A DNA stretch of 64,000 bases, from the NCBI RefSeq assembly GCF_004379255.2, contig NC_056037.1, positions 10,116,902 through 10,180,901 of the forward strand. Direction: 5' to 3'. This document shows positions 22,628 through 34,100 of this stretch, in pieces; position 1 is the first letter of the stretch; each line of letters begins with the position of its first letter. Under the pieces are notes generated by a model that saw only the letters and a list, made by a program, of their open reading frames with translations, was not told where the DNA came from and did no database searches. The position numbers and the translations under genes were made by a program. The DNA comes from Salvia splendens (Eukaryota > Streptophyta > Magnoliopsida > Lamiales > Lamiaceae).

Positions 22628-24177
22628 GGATTCATTGCATGATTTGGACAAGGATTCTAATAAGCATTTGTTGCCACTTTTATTTTTATGAACTTCTCTT
22701 TCTTGATGTACTAAATGTGGGATCTCTTTTTCTTCTTCGTGTGTGTATTTATTGCTCTTATTTAGTTTTGCATCCAATACCATTGTATTATGGTTGGTAA
22801 TTATAACTCTTATTGCCAAAGATTTGTATTTTGTCGTTTTTATTATTTTCACCATAACTCTTTGGTTGCCAATTATATACTCCTAGTAACTAATTTGATT
22901 TTGTTTTTTATTTCCATTTTGAAGATCATCAATAACGTGATTACAGCCACGAATGTCTCTTACCGTAGTCTATTTTATTTGTGCAAATACACATATTAAT
23001 GATAAACAAGAAAACAAATCGATCAACTTCCTTTCCCACCGGATGGGTCTAATCTTATAATTGTTGTTAAATAGATGGACGTCAATATCATACCTAATGC
23101 TCAATATTTTATTTTCTAGCCAATTGTTTCATATGTAATGAAGTCGTCTTTGCCTCTTTGGAAGTCATTAAAAATTGATTGAATGTCACTCTTTGAGCAG
23201 AAATAAAAGCATCGGACAAGTAATTGCTCATGGAATGACAACATCTCTAATATCATGGCTAGTTTAAGTATAATTATAAGATTAGATTTCGTGATTTTCA
23301 TTGGAATAGTCAAAGCCAATTAAGTTGTTGCAATGCCTAAACCTTAAATACTAAACATAAAAACCATCACTTCTGGGTCAAGCGCATGAATCACACGTTC
23401 TGATTAATTTATTAGTACTACTTTTTTAACACTCGAATGCTTTTATTTAATAGGATAATGGTGGATGCAAATGCATCATCAACCCAACTTGGAGGAAAAG
23501 CATAAGAGATAAGATTAAGTCACAAGAAATGTTTGCAAAAAAGTCACTTTTCTTCTAGTATATATTTAAGATAGCACCCATGTCTGTGGAATGCTCTTTT
23601 CGGACCAATACAGATCCACATAAGAAGTATTACCATCCAATATCCATTTTTTCAGATTATCTGTTTAAATACTAATCTCTTTAGTATTGATCATATACAG
23701 CACATTATCCTTCACTAGTAAGAAACATGGACAATTTGACCCAGCCCATATGCAAAAGGAAAATATTTTGTTGGAAAATATTTATAATACACTCGGGTGG
23801 ATACTGTCATCCTATTCATCGCCCATAATTTAGTTACTTTCTTATGTTTCGAAATTCAAATTTATTTTTTAGGTGAATACATATTGGACTTGACCACTAA
23901 AAATGTCAAATTACTCGTATTCTATATGATTAAATAATATTTTACTATATAGGCCGACATCAATGTAATGTTGTTTGTCATTCTAGAAATATATTTTTTG
24001 ATAGATTACTAATCTTGTATGTGTATTTAAATGTAAAAAATGTTACAATTCTAAACTTATATATTGAGTGGTTCAGTTTAATTAATTAATTGACGTATTA
24101 ATTATATTATAATTAATAAAAATAAAATTTGTTCAACACACGATTGAAGGTTATAAGATTTCCTTGCATATTAAATA
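22628..24177. other. 3' UTR and AT-rich intergenic DNA
   Basis: The first 150-200 bases are the likely 3' UTR of the glutamine synthetase gene. The remainder shows no gene, RNA or clear repeat. Confidence 0.45.
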
Positions 24178-24437
24178 CTCTCTCCGTCCTTCAAATATTG
24201 TCCACTTTGACCTGGCACAAGTTTTAATAAATGTAATGAAAAGTGAGTTGAAAAAATTAATGGAATGTGAGTCATACTTTTATATATTAGTTTTATAATA
24301 AAATGTGAGTATGAATGAGTCAGTGGAATATGAGTTTCACTACCAAAAAATAGTAAAAAGTGAAATGGAACAAATTTTGTGGGACGGACAGAAATAAAAA
24401 AAAATGGGATAAAGTTTCAGGAACGGAAGGGAGGGAG
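24178..24437. mobile_element. Stowaway-type MITE
   Basis: Starts CTCTCTCCGTCC and ends GGAAGGGAGGGAG, flanked by TA (24176-24177 and 24438-24439). The ends are less alike than in a fresh copy and an internal GGGACGGACAG motif suggests rearrangement or nesting. Confidence 0.65.
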
Positions 24438-24439
24438 TA

Positions 24440-25463
24440 CATAAATAAAGTAAGAATTCTAAAATTAGTAAAAATAAGTATATTCACTAGTATAGTGCGT
24501 CTGGACTCAGCATGGAAATGCAATTAAATGAAAAATGAATGTGCATTGATGGATTTCATAATCTGATTAAGAAGGTCCATTTAATTATATCGGGAAAATA
24601 TTTTTTGTCTCAGGTTCAATTCATATCAAAAGTCATCCCAGTGTTTTCCAGTTCAAATTCTCAACGTGACAACGCATGATTTTGTGGCTTGATTGATAGT
24701 TTCTGACATGAATTGAGCAAAAAACATAGATTTACCAATCAAACAATTGACTTTATATTTTCTTGCTCATAAAATTAAAATTAGACACATACATGCATAT
24801 GCATTATATTGACCGATCGAACAATTGAATAGATGTTGAGGAATGGATTGGCATGTGGTTTGTTTTCTGTTATTCTGTAAAGGATGCACATGCCTTTCCC
24901 TTTTAATCCTACACAAGTTTATAAAGTTCAAATTAATACACAATCTTATTTTTCTATATGTGACCCTTACCAAACATTCCGGCATACTATTTTGTCGCAA
25001 TAATTCACATATATCACTCTTTTTTCAATGATCACATGCCATTCCACGAAAACCCTCCAACTCCACCCTTTCAGATGAGATTGCAACTTAATTAATAAAA
25101 TATTTCTCCACCATTCAATAATTCTCTTAGTTTTTTTTCCGACATACTTAAAATTAATCCATATCAAACGCTACTATATAAATCACTAATTATCTGAAGG
25201 AAACAAAAACCAGAAATTGGAACGTTCATAAAGATTAATGCGATCCCCCAATCATTATGGCTGCAAACAATTATTTTTGTTCATCGCGTCAAGTTAGTTA
25301 GCTAAGCCGAATAATAACATTATAATCTGTATATAATAATTTGCAACACAACCGACTATTATGATACTAATAAGGAAGATCTTCAAACTTTGGCGTGAAA
25401 TTAAATTTTAAAAAATTGTAGTGCTACAATCGTGGTTTCGAAATCAATATTTAAATCAGTCAG

Positions 25464-25502
<39 letters not shown>

Positions 25503-25802
25503 TTGATTCATCATTACAAAATATAGCTTTTTTATGCAAATATTTGACTTCGCTATTTTTGTTATTATTTTACATAAGAGCGCAGATGATAATTTTGCAT
25601 GTAACACGGATTCTTTCCGCAATGATGATTTCGGCTCTAACCAAATGTGCTCCTTAGTTGTACTATGACATAAGTTTAGTATAAAACGTTTAAAAATAAC
25701 TTTCAAGTTCTAGGGTAGTAAGTGGTTTTCTTTCACGAAATTTCATTAACCTTTCTTCTTCTTAAAAGTAAAAGTATTTCTAATCGGTCATATGGCGTCA
25801 TA
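24440..25802. other. AT-rich intergenic DNA with a (TTA)n microsatellite
   Basis: No gene recognised. About 12 TTA units run from 25467 to 25503. Homopolymer-like open frames here are products of that repeat. Confidence 0.5.
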
Positions 25803-26042
25803 CTCCCTCCGTCCGCCATTAGAAATCTCATTTTTTAGCGATGCGGTTTTAAGAAATTTGAAGAAAAGTGGATGGAAAAAAAATAGTGGAACATGAGTTT
25901 CACTTGCTTATATTAGTTTTAAATGAAATATAAGTAGAATAGTCAGTAGAATGCGAGACCATGTTATCATTTATAGTAATATATATTGAACTGAGATTCC
26001 TATTCGCAGACCGACTAAAATCCTATTTGTGGACTGAGGGAG
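25803..26042. mobile_element. Stowaway-type MITE
   Basis: Starts CTCCCTCCGTCC and ends GGACTGAGGGAG with TA on both sides (25801-25802 and 26043-26044); 240 bp, non-coding. Confidence 0.78.
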
Positions 26043-26053
26043 TACAATATATA

Positions 26054-26273
26054 CTTCTTCCATCCATGAAATAATAGTCTCATTTTGTCATTTCGGAATA
26101 TCCAAAAAAATAGTCTCATTTCAAAAAATGTAAATTTTCTCTCTCATATTTTATCAACTTTTCTCTTACCTCTCTTACTTTATCCACTTTTCCATCTTTT
26201 CTCTCATACTTTACCAATTTCTCGTAAATATATTGCCGTCTACAAATGAAAATATTTTTTTAGACAGAATGAG
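26054..26273. mobile_element. Stowaway-type MITE next to another
   Basis: Starts CTTCTTCCATCC and ends AGACAGAATGAG with TA flanks (26052-26053 and 26274-26275); 220 bp. It lies nine bases from the end of the previous element, so two elements of this type inserted almost side by side. Confidence 0.65.
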
Positions 26274-26275
26274 TA

Positions 26276-27266
26276 TATATTAAGAGAGGGGTATATTAGT
26301 TCTGATTATTTGTATTAATTAAATTTATTTAAAAAATCGAAAATTAATAATTAAAATAATGAGGTGTTTATTTATTTCATAAAAACAATATAAATTTTAT
26401 CTAGTTCATTACTTGGGATCTGAATTATTATAAATATAAATAAAATCATCATGAGTAAGTGCAGGAGTAAACACCCGCATACGACGCTTGAACACTGGAA
26501 ATCGATGGCATACGCGTTCATACTAATATACTCCTAGTCCTAGGCTTAATTTTTTGAATCAATAATCATAATTAAAGAAAGCATGTGAGTGTTTTTTTAA
26601 AAAGTTATGATAGGAGTAATTTAGTTCCCCCAACCCCATTGCCACATAATGTCTGAGTCAAGAGGCCCGACAATTAATTTTAATTAGGTTTATTTAATTT
26701 TGTTTTGGTATGATTTAGTATCTATTTTGAAAACCCATTTATAACAATATAAATTTAATCCAACATGCATTCAAAATAATCAAATTCAGAATAAATTTAC
26801 TACTCCATCAAATTCAATTAAGGGGACAAAAACATCTTGTGAATTTACATATAGAGAGCAGAGCCCACCACCCATCGAAAGGTCTATTCTATATAATTAA
26901 TCAGTGGATGAACCATTTCAGTCATCATCCACAAAAACCTTCAATTATTTCCCCCCCATTTGTCGTCTCCCGACAAGCATAAATTAGAGCTTATTATCCC
27001 ACACGCCGTTACCAATTTGCAAATTTTAATTCTTGGGCATACTAAATCATCGTACTCATACTATATCAGAGACGCAGATTTCCGGCATTGCCGATTTTTG
27101 TGGAGCTAACCGCAACTGTTTTTAACCGAATTTTACCCTTCTTTTGATTTCTTTGGAGGGAGCTTCTTTTCTCCCGGGGAAAAAAGATTCATTTTTTTCA
27201 TCTGCTCTCTAAATTATCCCCAACAAACAATCCCTTTCCTTTTCCGATTTCGTTTGTTTGTTTATC
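26276..27266. other. Intergenic DNA and 5' region of the Nudix gene
   Basis: AT-rich DNA without a gene up to about 26850. From there to 27266 the CT-rich sequence is the likely promoter and leader of the Nudix hydrolase. Confidence 0.45.
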
Positions 27267-28439
27267 ATGCAAATCATGAAGCTAGTTGCTTTGCCGTCTC
27301 GCACTGGGAGGCATCTGCAGCGCTATAATAAGGGATTTCGTCAGGTTGTTGGGTATGTTTCTTATATCCTCTTTCATTCTCAATTTCTCGTCTGATTTTT
27401 CTGTCTTTTTCGCCAACTGTTTGTTGAATTTCCCCTTTGGCTTTTATTTTCTTAAAATTATTATCTTTCTTGAATTCTGTCTAATATTCTTTCCCGTTTC
27501 TGCAAAATTATGCAGATGTGTTCCATATAGAATCAGAGACACCACAAAAACTCAGCTGGTCGATGATATCACACTTGATGACTTGGAGATTCTTTTGATC
27601 AGCTCTCAAAAGAGTACAAGACTTATGTTCCCTAAGGTAAAAATTCGATGAACGCCTTAATATTCTTATATGAAAAACCAAATTATGACATGAAAATATG
27701 TAGTCTTGAACATTGATCTAAACATTGGTTGGTTTGCAATTGATTTCATCAGGGTGGATGGGAACTCGATGAAGATATCGAATTGGCAGCTTCACGAGAG
27801 ACCTTAGAGGAAGCCGGTGTAGTTGGCCTTCTAGGGGTAAGTTGCTGGCTAATATTATCGATAGGATACATATGTGTATTACTACAATTCTGGATTCATC
27901 ACTAATGCTCTTTATTTTCCATTTACTGCAGGAAAAATTGGGTGAATGGATTTTCAAAAGCAAAAGCCAAGAGAAGTTTCATGAGGGATCCATGTTCCCA
28001 TTGTATGTTACCGAGGAATTGGAAATATGGCCAGAGAAAAACCTTCGTCATCGTGTTTGGGTATGCCCTCAAGCTCCTTGACTCTTAAATTGATAATATG
28101 AATGCCATTATGAATCTAACCTATAACTCAAAGTAAACAACACCTACATAAATGTGCAAACTTTTACGAACATGATGGTTGTTATACGGTCCTAGTTCTG
28201 ATGTGGGCTGTATCATTTTCTTGCAGATGACTGTTAATGAAGCTCGGCAAGCTTGTGCAGCTGTGTGGATGAAAGAAGCTTTGGAGGAATTCGTTTGCCA
28301 GTTCACATGCCGATCAAGAAAAGTAGAGGTCAACCAAGACCCTCTCACATCTTGTTTATTAGCATTGTATGGCAGCGAGGATTTAAGCTTCACAGCGCAA
28401 ACTGCTGACAAGGAAGTTGATCGCTACTTGATAAGTTGA
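27267..28439 (+). CDS. Nudix hydrolase (NUDT4/17/18/21-like)
   Basis: Plant members of this clade hydrolyse nucleoside diphosphates linked to another group; the exact substrate cannot be read here. Five exons (27267-27352, 27516-27636, 27753-27836, 27932-28060, 28227-28439) give 210 residues. The start MQIMKLVALPSRTGRHLQRY and RQVVGCVPYRI are typical. The Nudix box GGWELDEDIELAASRETLEE (then AGV) keeps the consensus Gly, Glu and REXXEE residues that bind metal. FPLYVTEELEIWPEKNLRHR and AAVWMKEALEEF follow as in the family. The C-terminus is longer and richer in Cys than I expect, ending DRYLIS. The ATG at 27267 is the first in frame; a second Met follows three codons later. Non-coding sequence after the stop up to about 28850 includes its 3' UTR. 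Confidence 0.93.
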
Positions 28440-28871
28440 AGAAGTCGATGTGCTCGAATCTTTCACCAAAATGGAGCTGCAACATGAGTTGCTTGAAGAT
28501 GAGGAGTACCAGATTGACAAAAGTGTATAAATTGCTAACCTTTATTCTTCCATTCGTGGAAGATCTGTTGATTCTTCAAGCTGTTGTGTTTTCGAAGTTG
28601 TTGGGAAATTAGGGGCAAAATCAGCAATCAACTTCTTTGTCTGTAAATGAGATCTGTGATGAAGAAATTCATGTTATCATGGATATAGAGCTAGGCCATT
28701 GCATTATTAATCGATGTCCAATGAACGTATATATACTAAAAAAAAATCCTTTGTACATTCACTTGGATTATTGGAAAATATATTTTATGGTGTGTGTATA
28801 TCTCTTGTATGTTCTGGGGATTATTTGTTTGTTCGTTGAGCCTACAACATAAAGAAGTTTTGGTTCCATCT
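28440..28871 (+). other. 3' UTR of the Nudix gene and spacer
   Basis: No separate gene. The small open frame at 28637-28852 has no family features. Confidence 0.4.
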
Positions 28872-29234
28872 TATATTATAAACAGAGATGTGATGAGAAT
28901 GCTGCTGAAAGAGGCTTTTCCAAATGTGAATGACTTGAAAAGCCGAGGTGCAATCTCCCTTGGATTAAAGGTTAACTAAATCATCTTTTTATCGAATCTT
29001 GAATAAATTACCATTAGAAGGGCTAACACGCTGTATCAGTAGGCATCTCCAACAAGTAAATTTTGAAAAGAAATGTTTGTCTAAACACACATTCATACTT
29101 TTGACTATGATAGCAGCTTCTACGATAGAGACTCAGGCTCTCTACACGCTTCCATGTCATGATGTCATCTGCCTCTGGCTCTTGTAAGGGATGCTGTCAT
29201 CACGGATTCCATCATCGGAGATGGCTGCATTCTA
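28872..29234 (+). pseudogene. Decayed fragment of an AGPase-like gene
   Basis: Three blocks match plant ADP-glucose pyrophosphorylase in the right order. From 28872: YIINRDVMRMLLKEAFPNVN, continuing DLKSRG and SLGLKV. From about 29120: FYDRDSGSL. From about 29190: DAVITDSIIGDGCIL. Stops and missing sequence between them (the YWEDIGT region and LPP loop) rule out a functional product. The pattern NDLKSR, FYDRD and DAVITDSIIGDG recalls the divergent small-subunit-2 type more than the catalytic subunits; that assignment is from memory. Active AGPase makes ADP-glucose for starch in plastids. The fragment begins about 430 bases after the Nudix stop. Confidence 0.65.
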
Positions 29235-29738
29235 TGTCTCATTCTTGGATACTGTTATTAGCACAGTCATGATTCTGTTGATCTCCATGAATATCTTCAT
29301 TTGATAAGCAGCAGCAGCAGCAATCAAACTCATGGGCATCAAGGATTTCACTAGCCAACCCTCGCACCATGATATTCTCTTCTCTGAGATAGGGTGAGAT
29401 TATCAATAGTAGTATCAGGAGGTGTACAAATACTTAAACCACCCCACATTGAAACCTCATTTCTAGGTGATAGTTTCACTCCCTCAAGAATTTCAGTTAT
29501 TGAATCAAGTTCAGGCCAAAAAGAGTTGCTAATTAAGATGCACCTAGAACCTAGACGCGTTCCACAACACGTTTCTGAATCCAGTGTCTAAATGATAGCT
29601 ACATTTGTCCTACCAATTGCTACATTTCTTACTTCACCATTATTACTATAGCTAATATTAGCTCACAAGAAATCCATTGTATTTTCACAAATAATTGAAT
29701 GTAAAGATAACGAGTCGATATAGAAGGGAGAAAACGAA
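29235..29738. other. Spacer with an unrecognised open stretch
   Basis: A minus-strand reading of about 29340-29590 stays open over some 70 codons (with ILISNSFWPELDSITEIL). I do not recognise the family and there is no start, so no gene is called. Confidence 0.35.
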
Positions 29739-29743
29739 GAAGG

Positions 29744-29965
29744 TATTAGAAATGGGCCACTCACAAAGGGACAAGTTATAAGAGTTTTAACACTCCCCCT
29801 CACGTGAGGGCCGGAATGATTGACTTGAGCCCGCTCTAATACCATATTAGAAATGAATCACTCACCCCTTAAAATGCCTTATATGGGGAAGAGTTATCCA
29901 TACTTATATAGACAAGCTAGGATCATCACCAAATCGATGTGGGACAAGTTATAAGAGTTTTAACA
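29744..29965 (-). mobile_element. Micro-LTR retroelement (SMART/TRIM type), 222 bp
   Basis: Direct repeats sit at 29744-29792 (49 bp) and 29845-29965 (121 bp). Both begin TATTAGAAATG and end GACAAGTTATAAGAGTTTTAACA in two overlapping reads of that end; the shorter one lacks about 72 internal bases. Read on the minus strand the LTRs run TGTTAAAAC to CTAATA. Right after the 5' LTR comes a primer-binding site TGGTATTAGAGC, one base off initiator tRNA-Met complement. Before the 3' LTR comes the purine tract GTGAGGGGGAG. A 5-bp duplication GAAGG flanks the whole (29739-29743 and 29966-29970). The internal part is only 52 bp. Before the LTR deletion the element would have been about 294 bp. Confidence 0.85.
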
Positions 29966-29970
29966 GAAGG

Positions 29971-30800
29971 TGATCCAAGATTCCAACTCCATCAATTCGG
30001 AGACGGACGAAGCCACACAAGTGAAGATCACCACGGGTTTTACATCTTTTGGTGTAATTTACATTGTTACGTTCGGCTACTTTTCTTCATTGCTCTTCCA
30101 CAATGCATGGATTATATTATAGTACTAGATTTTTATTTACAATTATGACTTTCTTTGGTTTCAATTCTCTTCTTTTAATCATGATCATTTATGCTATTGT
30201 AGAGACATATTTCTAGCTTTCTAGATGAGGAATTTAGGATTATTGCTTGTTTAGAGTAGGAATTTTGGATGGATAAAATGAATTTATGATTTAGATATTA
30301 GATTACTACGGTTTCGTAGATTCTTTAATCTGTTGATTATGAATGTGGTGTTGGTATTTTTAGGGTGTAGATAATTTGCTGGTTAAGAGTACAACTTAAT
30401 TCTGAGTATTTTATAATATCGAATATTTACTTTTAAACTGAAGAGTCCCATTCTAATTCCATACGTTGAAGTTCAAATTTTGAAAGAAAACGTTAGGTTA
30501 GACAAAAAGAAATTGGAATTCCGAGTTTAGACATGCTCTGGTGTATCATAGCCCCATTCGACTCTTAAATGAAAATGATAGCGATATGTCATATGTCTAA
30601 ATATTATGATTTCGACACATTGGCAATATATCTAAAATTATTTAACAATTAGAATATATGGAAATAGTTCCTGTTGTTTCTAATGGAATAAAATGGGCCC
30701 CTCCTTTTAATAACTGCATGGAATAAAATGGGCCCCTCCTTTTAATAACTGTACTAGTTTTGCTAGTCCCTTCACTCCCTTCGTCCTATTCTAACTAATA
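29971..30800. other. AT-rich intergenic DNA
   Basis: No gene. It contains the 35-bp tandem duplication listed separately. Confidence 0.45.
30683..30752. repeat. 35-bp tandem duplication
   Basis: The unit starting ATGGAATAAAATGGGCCCCT occurs twice in a row (from 30683 and 30718) with no difference seen except at the last base. Confidence 0.9.
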
Positions 30801-31042
30801 CTCCCTCCGTCCCACGTTACTTGAGGCGTTTCTTTTTTGCACGAGATGTAAGAAAATTGTGTTTAGTTAGTTAAATAAAGTAGATGAGAGAATAAAGTAA
30901 TAAAAATAAGAGAGAGTAAAGTAAAAGAAAGAATAAAGTATGTGAGATTGGATATTTTGTTTTTAATCAAAAAAGAAATGACTCAAGTAACTTGAAACAA
31001 CCAAAAAAAGAATACGACTCAGGTAACTTAGGACGGATGGAG
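30801..31042. mobile_element. Stowaway-type MITE, probably nested
   Basis: Starts CTCCCTCCGTCCCACGTTAC and ends GGACGGATGGAG. The left flank is TA, the right flank TT. Just outside, CTCCCTTCGTCCTATTCTAA at 30775 and TTATTCTAACTGATA near 31061 suggest it landed in an older element of the same general kind. Confidence 0.65.
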
Positions 31043-31309
31043 TTTACATTTTTTTTAGATCTTATTCTAACTGATATATTTTTAAATAAAAAAACATCAT
31101 TTTTGTATTTTTTCTTTTATTCATAATACAATAATCTCATACACTAAATTAAAAATGTTTCACTTAAAAATGAGATAGGGAAAAGAGAAAATATTGGTTA
31201 CTAGCGTTTGCAGAATCCTACGGTCATCACTCACCAACTAGATTTAGATACCTAATTGGATATTTTGCTATGTTTTTAAAACTATGGAATTCGATGTTTG
31301 GGGACATTA

Positions 31310-32321
31310 GAGCATGCACAACGCATGCGCAAGAGCATGTCTGTGACGTCAGCATGGCATAGCACAAGCTTGCCATTGAGCTTGTGTTCAGCACGGCATA
31401 GCACAAGCTTGCCATTGAGCTCGTGTTAGTAGCACGAGTGTGCTCTTGCAAGCGAGCTTTGCTCAGCGGCCAGAGCACACGCGCCCATCTCAAGTGGTGC
31501 GTCATGGGCTGGGCGTGACGCCCACACGCCCCGCCAGTGGGCGTCGTTTTTATCCATTTAATTTATTATTTTAAAAAATTCATAAAAAAATTTAAAAACA
31601 AAACAAAAAAATTTTAAAAAATTCTCACATCCCAAAATATGACCCCTTTTCCATTTTTTTTTCATTTCTTTAATCCTTAATTTATCTAAATCATCTATAA
31701 ATACCCTCATTCAATACCCTATTTTTTACATCAAACCAAACAATCTCTCAAATATTTTTCTCAGTTCAAGTATGTCTAAGGGACGAGACAGGCCAAACCA
31801 AACGATCCACGATTCTTCCACAACGATTTTATTTGAAATGTTGTACGTTGCTACAACGATCGACACTTCCCGTATGTCGCCGTCAAAATGAGCGACACGT
31901 CAACAAACAATTGCACTCCTTATGTCTCGTTTGAACATGCCGCCACCAGAAGAGTAACTTTTTTAACTACTTCATGATTTAAAATTATGTAATTTTTACT
32001 GTGATTTTTAATTTTTAGGATTTAAATTATATACTTTTAAAGCTTTACTTTACGTAAATTTTAAATTTTAGGAATTTGTAATGTCATTTTCGGGTTTTAT
32101 ATTAAATTTTTATTATTAATGAAATATTTTTGGTAACTGTAGCATTTAAATCGAATAATAGAATAGTGCGACCCATATATAGTGAAGAGCATGCTCTTGG
32201 GAAAGCACATGATCGTGTGTCTTAATTAAGAGCAGAGAGAATAAAATATGAATACAAGTGGAGCGGAGCCCATGAATGGTGAAGAGCAAGTTCTCCGTCG
32301 AGAGCATGGTTGTTCTTGCTC
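31310..32321. mobile_element. PIF/Harbinger-type non-autonomous element A
   Basis: The 1,012-bp element begins GAGCATGCACAACGCATG and ends GTTGTTCTTGCTC, with TTA on both sides (31307-31309 and 32322-32324). Near its left end a GC-rich unit around CGGCATAGCACAAGCTTGCC is tandemly duplicated. A short open frame from about 31771 starts MSKGRDRPN and soon stops; it may be a remnant of an element protein. The ends differ from elements B and C, so this is a related but separate family. Confidence 0.65.
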
Positions 32322-32441
32322 TTATGATTCAGATTTTACTAATTAATTGGAGTTAATTAATGTTAAAACAGTTTATCTATTATTCAATGATATGATAAAT
32401 GTTTTTAAAGACATGAGAATATTCAATATACCTGTGCTTTA

Positions 32442-33394
32442 GAGCATCCTTATCCATGCTCTTGCCAAAGAGCATGGATGTGGGCCCATACCCACATTTA
32501 TTAATTTTTTTACTTCCTACTATTCCCCAAGAGCACAACACCCACATCCATGCTCTTCCGCAAGGACATGCTTAAGGGTCTCACCAGTCTATTATTCAAT
32601 TTAAATAAAATCATTTCCACAATATTAAAATGCATTACAAATATCCAAAATACTATTACTAATTACTAAAAAATTAAAAATTACATAATTAAAAGCCTAA
32701 AAATTAAAAATTTCAAAATTAAAGTCTAAAAAATAAAAATTACATAATTTAAATCCTAAAAATTAAAAATTACATAATTAAATTCATAAAATTAAAAAAA
32801 TCCACTACTCGTTGCCGAATTTCGCCCAAATGTGTTTGATTAGGTCTTCTTGCAGTTCAATGTGAGTTTTGGTATCACGCATTGTGCGTCTTGTTTCGAT
32901 ATTGTTCATAGTATTCTTGTTCTTCGCGTTCCGCTTCCGCAATGATATCGTTGATATCTATTTTTGAATTTAGAGAGGGTTTGAGTGAGAGAGGAAGATG
33001 TAGATGAGTTGTATGAAAAAATATGAATGAGAGATAATTTGATGTGAAAAATGGATGATGAATGTGTGTATTTATTGATGATTTTGAGATTAATTTTTTT
33101 AAAATATATTAAAAAAATCTAAAAAACGTTAATAAAACGGCTATATTTTTGGGATTCCGAAAATTAGTTTTTAAAATTTTTGGTATTATTTTTTATTTAA
33201 AAAAAAGAAAAGAAAATGCCAACGGCTAAGCCGTTGGCGAATAGAAACGCGCCACGTCGCCCTGCTCAGCGGCACGGACGTGCTCAATACATTGAGCAGC
33301 GCCGTGCCGTCGGCAAGAGCACAATGGCGGAAGGGGGGTGCCGCGCCGACGGCACGGACGCCGTCCTTCTCCACAAGTACCGATGGGGATGCTC
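32442..33394 (-). mobile_element. PIF/Harbinger-type element B with transposase remnant
   Basis: The 953-bp element has ends GAGCATCCTTATCCATGCTC and GATGGGGATGCTC and is flanked by TTA (32439-32441 and 33395-33397). On the minus strand near 32960-32815 it reads DINDIIAEAEREEQEYYEQ, then after a frame change MRDTKTHIELQEDLIKHIWA and KFGNE followed by a stop. That is the C-terminal end of plant Harbinger-type transposases. The catalytic core is gone, so the element is non-autonomous. Element C at 54.7 kb is the same family in the opposite orientation. Confidence 0.8.
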
Positions 33395-34100
33395 TTAATA
33401 ACTTGAGCACAGTTACATGTCTTTTTAATCAACACAAAAATCTCTAGCACTAAATAGTTGAACAGTTAACATTTTAAACTATTCATATAATATTTTCATT
33501 TTATTTAAAAATACATTAAATACTAAATTTTCAGATTTTTAAAATAATCAATAGTGTTGCCTATGAGATATGTTTAAGTGGTAAAGTGACGACAATACAA
33601 AAGTTTTTCACAGGGAAAGGCCTTCATTCAAGAATTTGGTATGCGTATGTGTGATATATTTGTCACATGATAAGTGTCATGCTCTGTCGGGTGCAAATTT
33701 ATACTAGGATGTAAATAATGTATAAGTATTTTTCATTTCTAACTAGTTTGACAGTATATACTAACTTTTAAAGAGTGAGCTAAAAACAAATTATATGGAG
33801 TACATACTTAGTGTTGAGTAGATAATACCAAACGTGAATTTAGGATCATACTCTTATTATTGTTGTTTTAACACGAATTGGGTGTATTTAACCATTAATC
33901 TATTTATAATCTTATTCACTCTCTCTGGCGTCCCAGCCTGGACATATCTCCGTGTCTCTCTATTTCTCATAGAAACACACACAATTACAAATATACGAGA
34001 GAGCACGCATTGATAGTGTCAGCACAACTCCCCATCCAAATTACCCTTCCTTTCTCCCTCTCCCTCTCCCTCTCCCTCTCCCTCTCTTCTCACACACACA
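33395..34100. other. Promoter side of the RLK902-like gene
   Basis: AT-rich DNA with no gene to about 33900. A (CTCCCT)n tract at 34050-34086 lies in the probable leader just before the ATG at 34101. Confidence 0.45.

Noticed and set aside
25401..25706. Poly-Asn / poly-Tyr open frames
   Set aside because: They come from the (TTA)n repeat and have no other coding signal.
31307..31505. Possible CRISPR-like short repeats (CATAGCACAAGCTTGCC twice)
   Set aside because: Only two copies occur, in a plant TTA-flanked transposable element; there are no regular spacers or cas genes.
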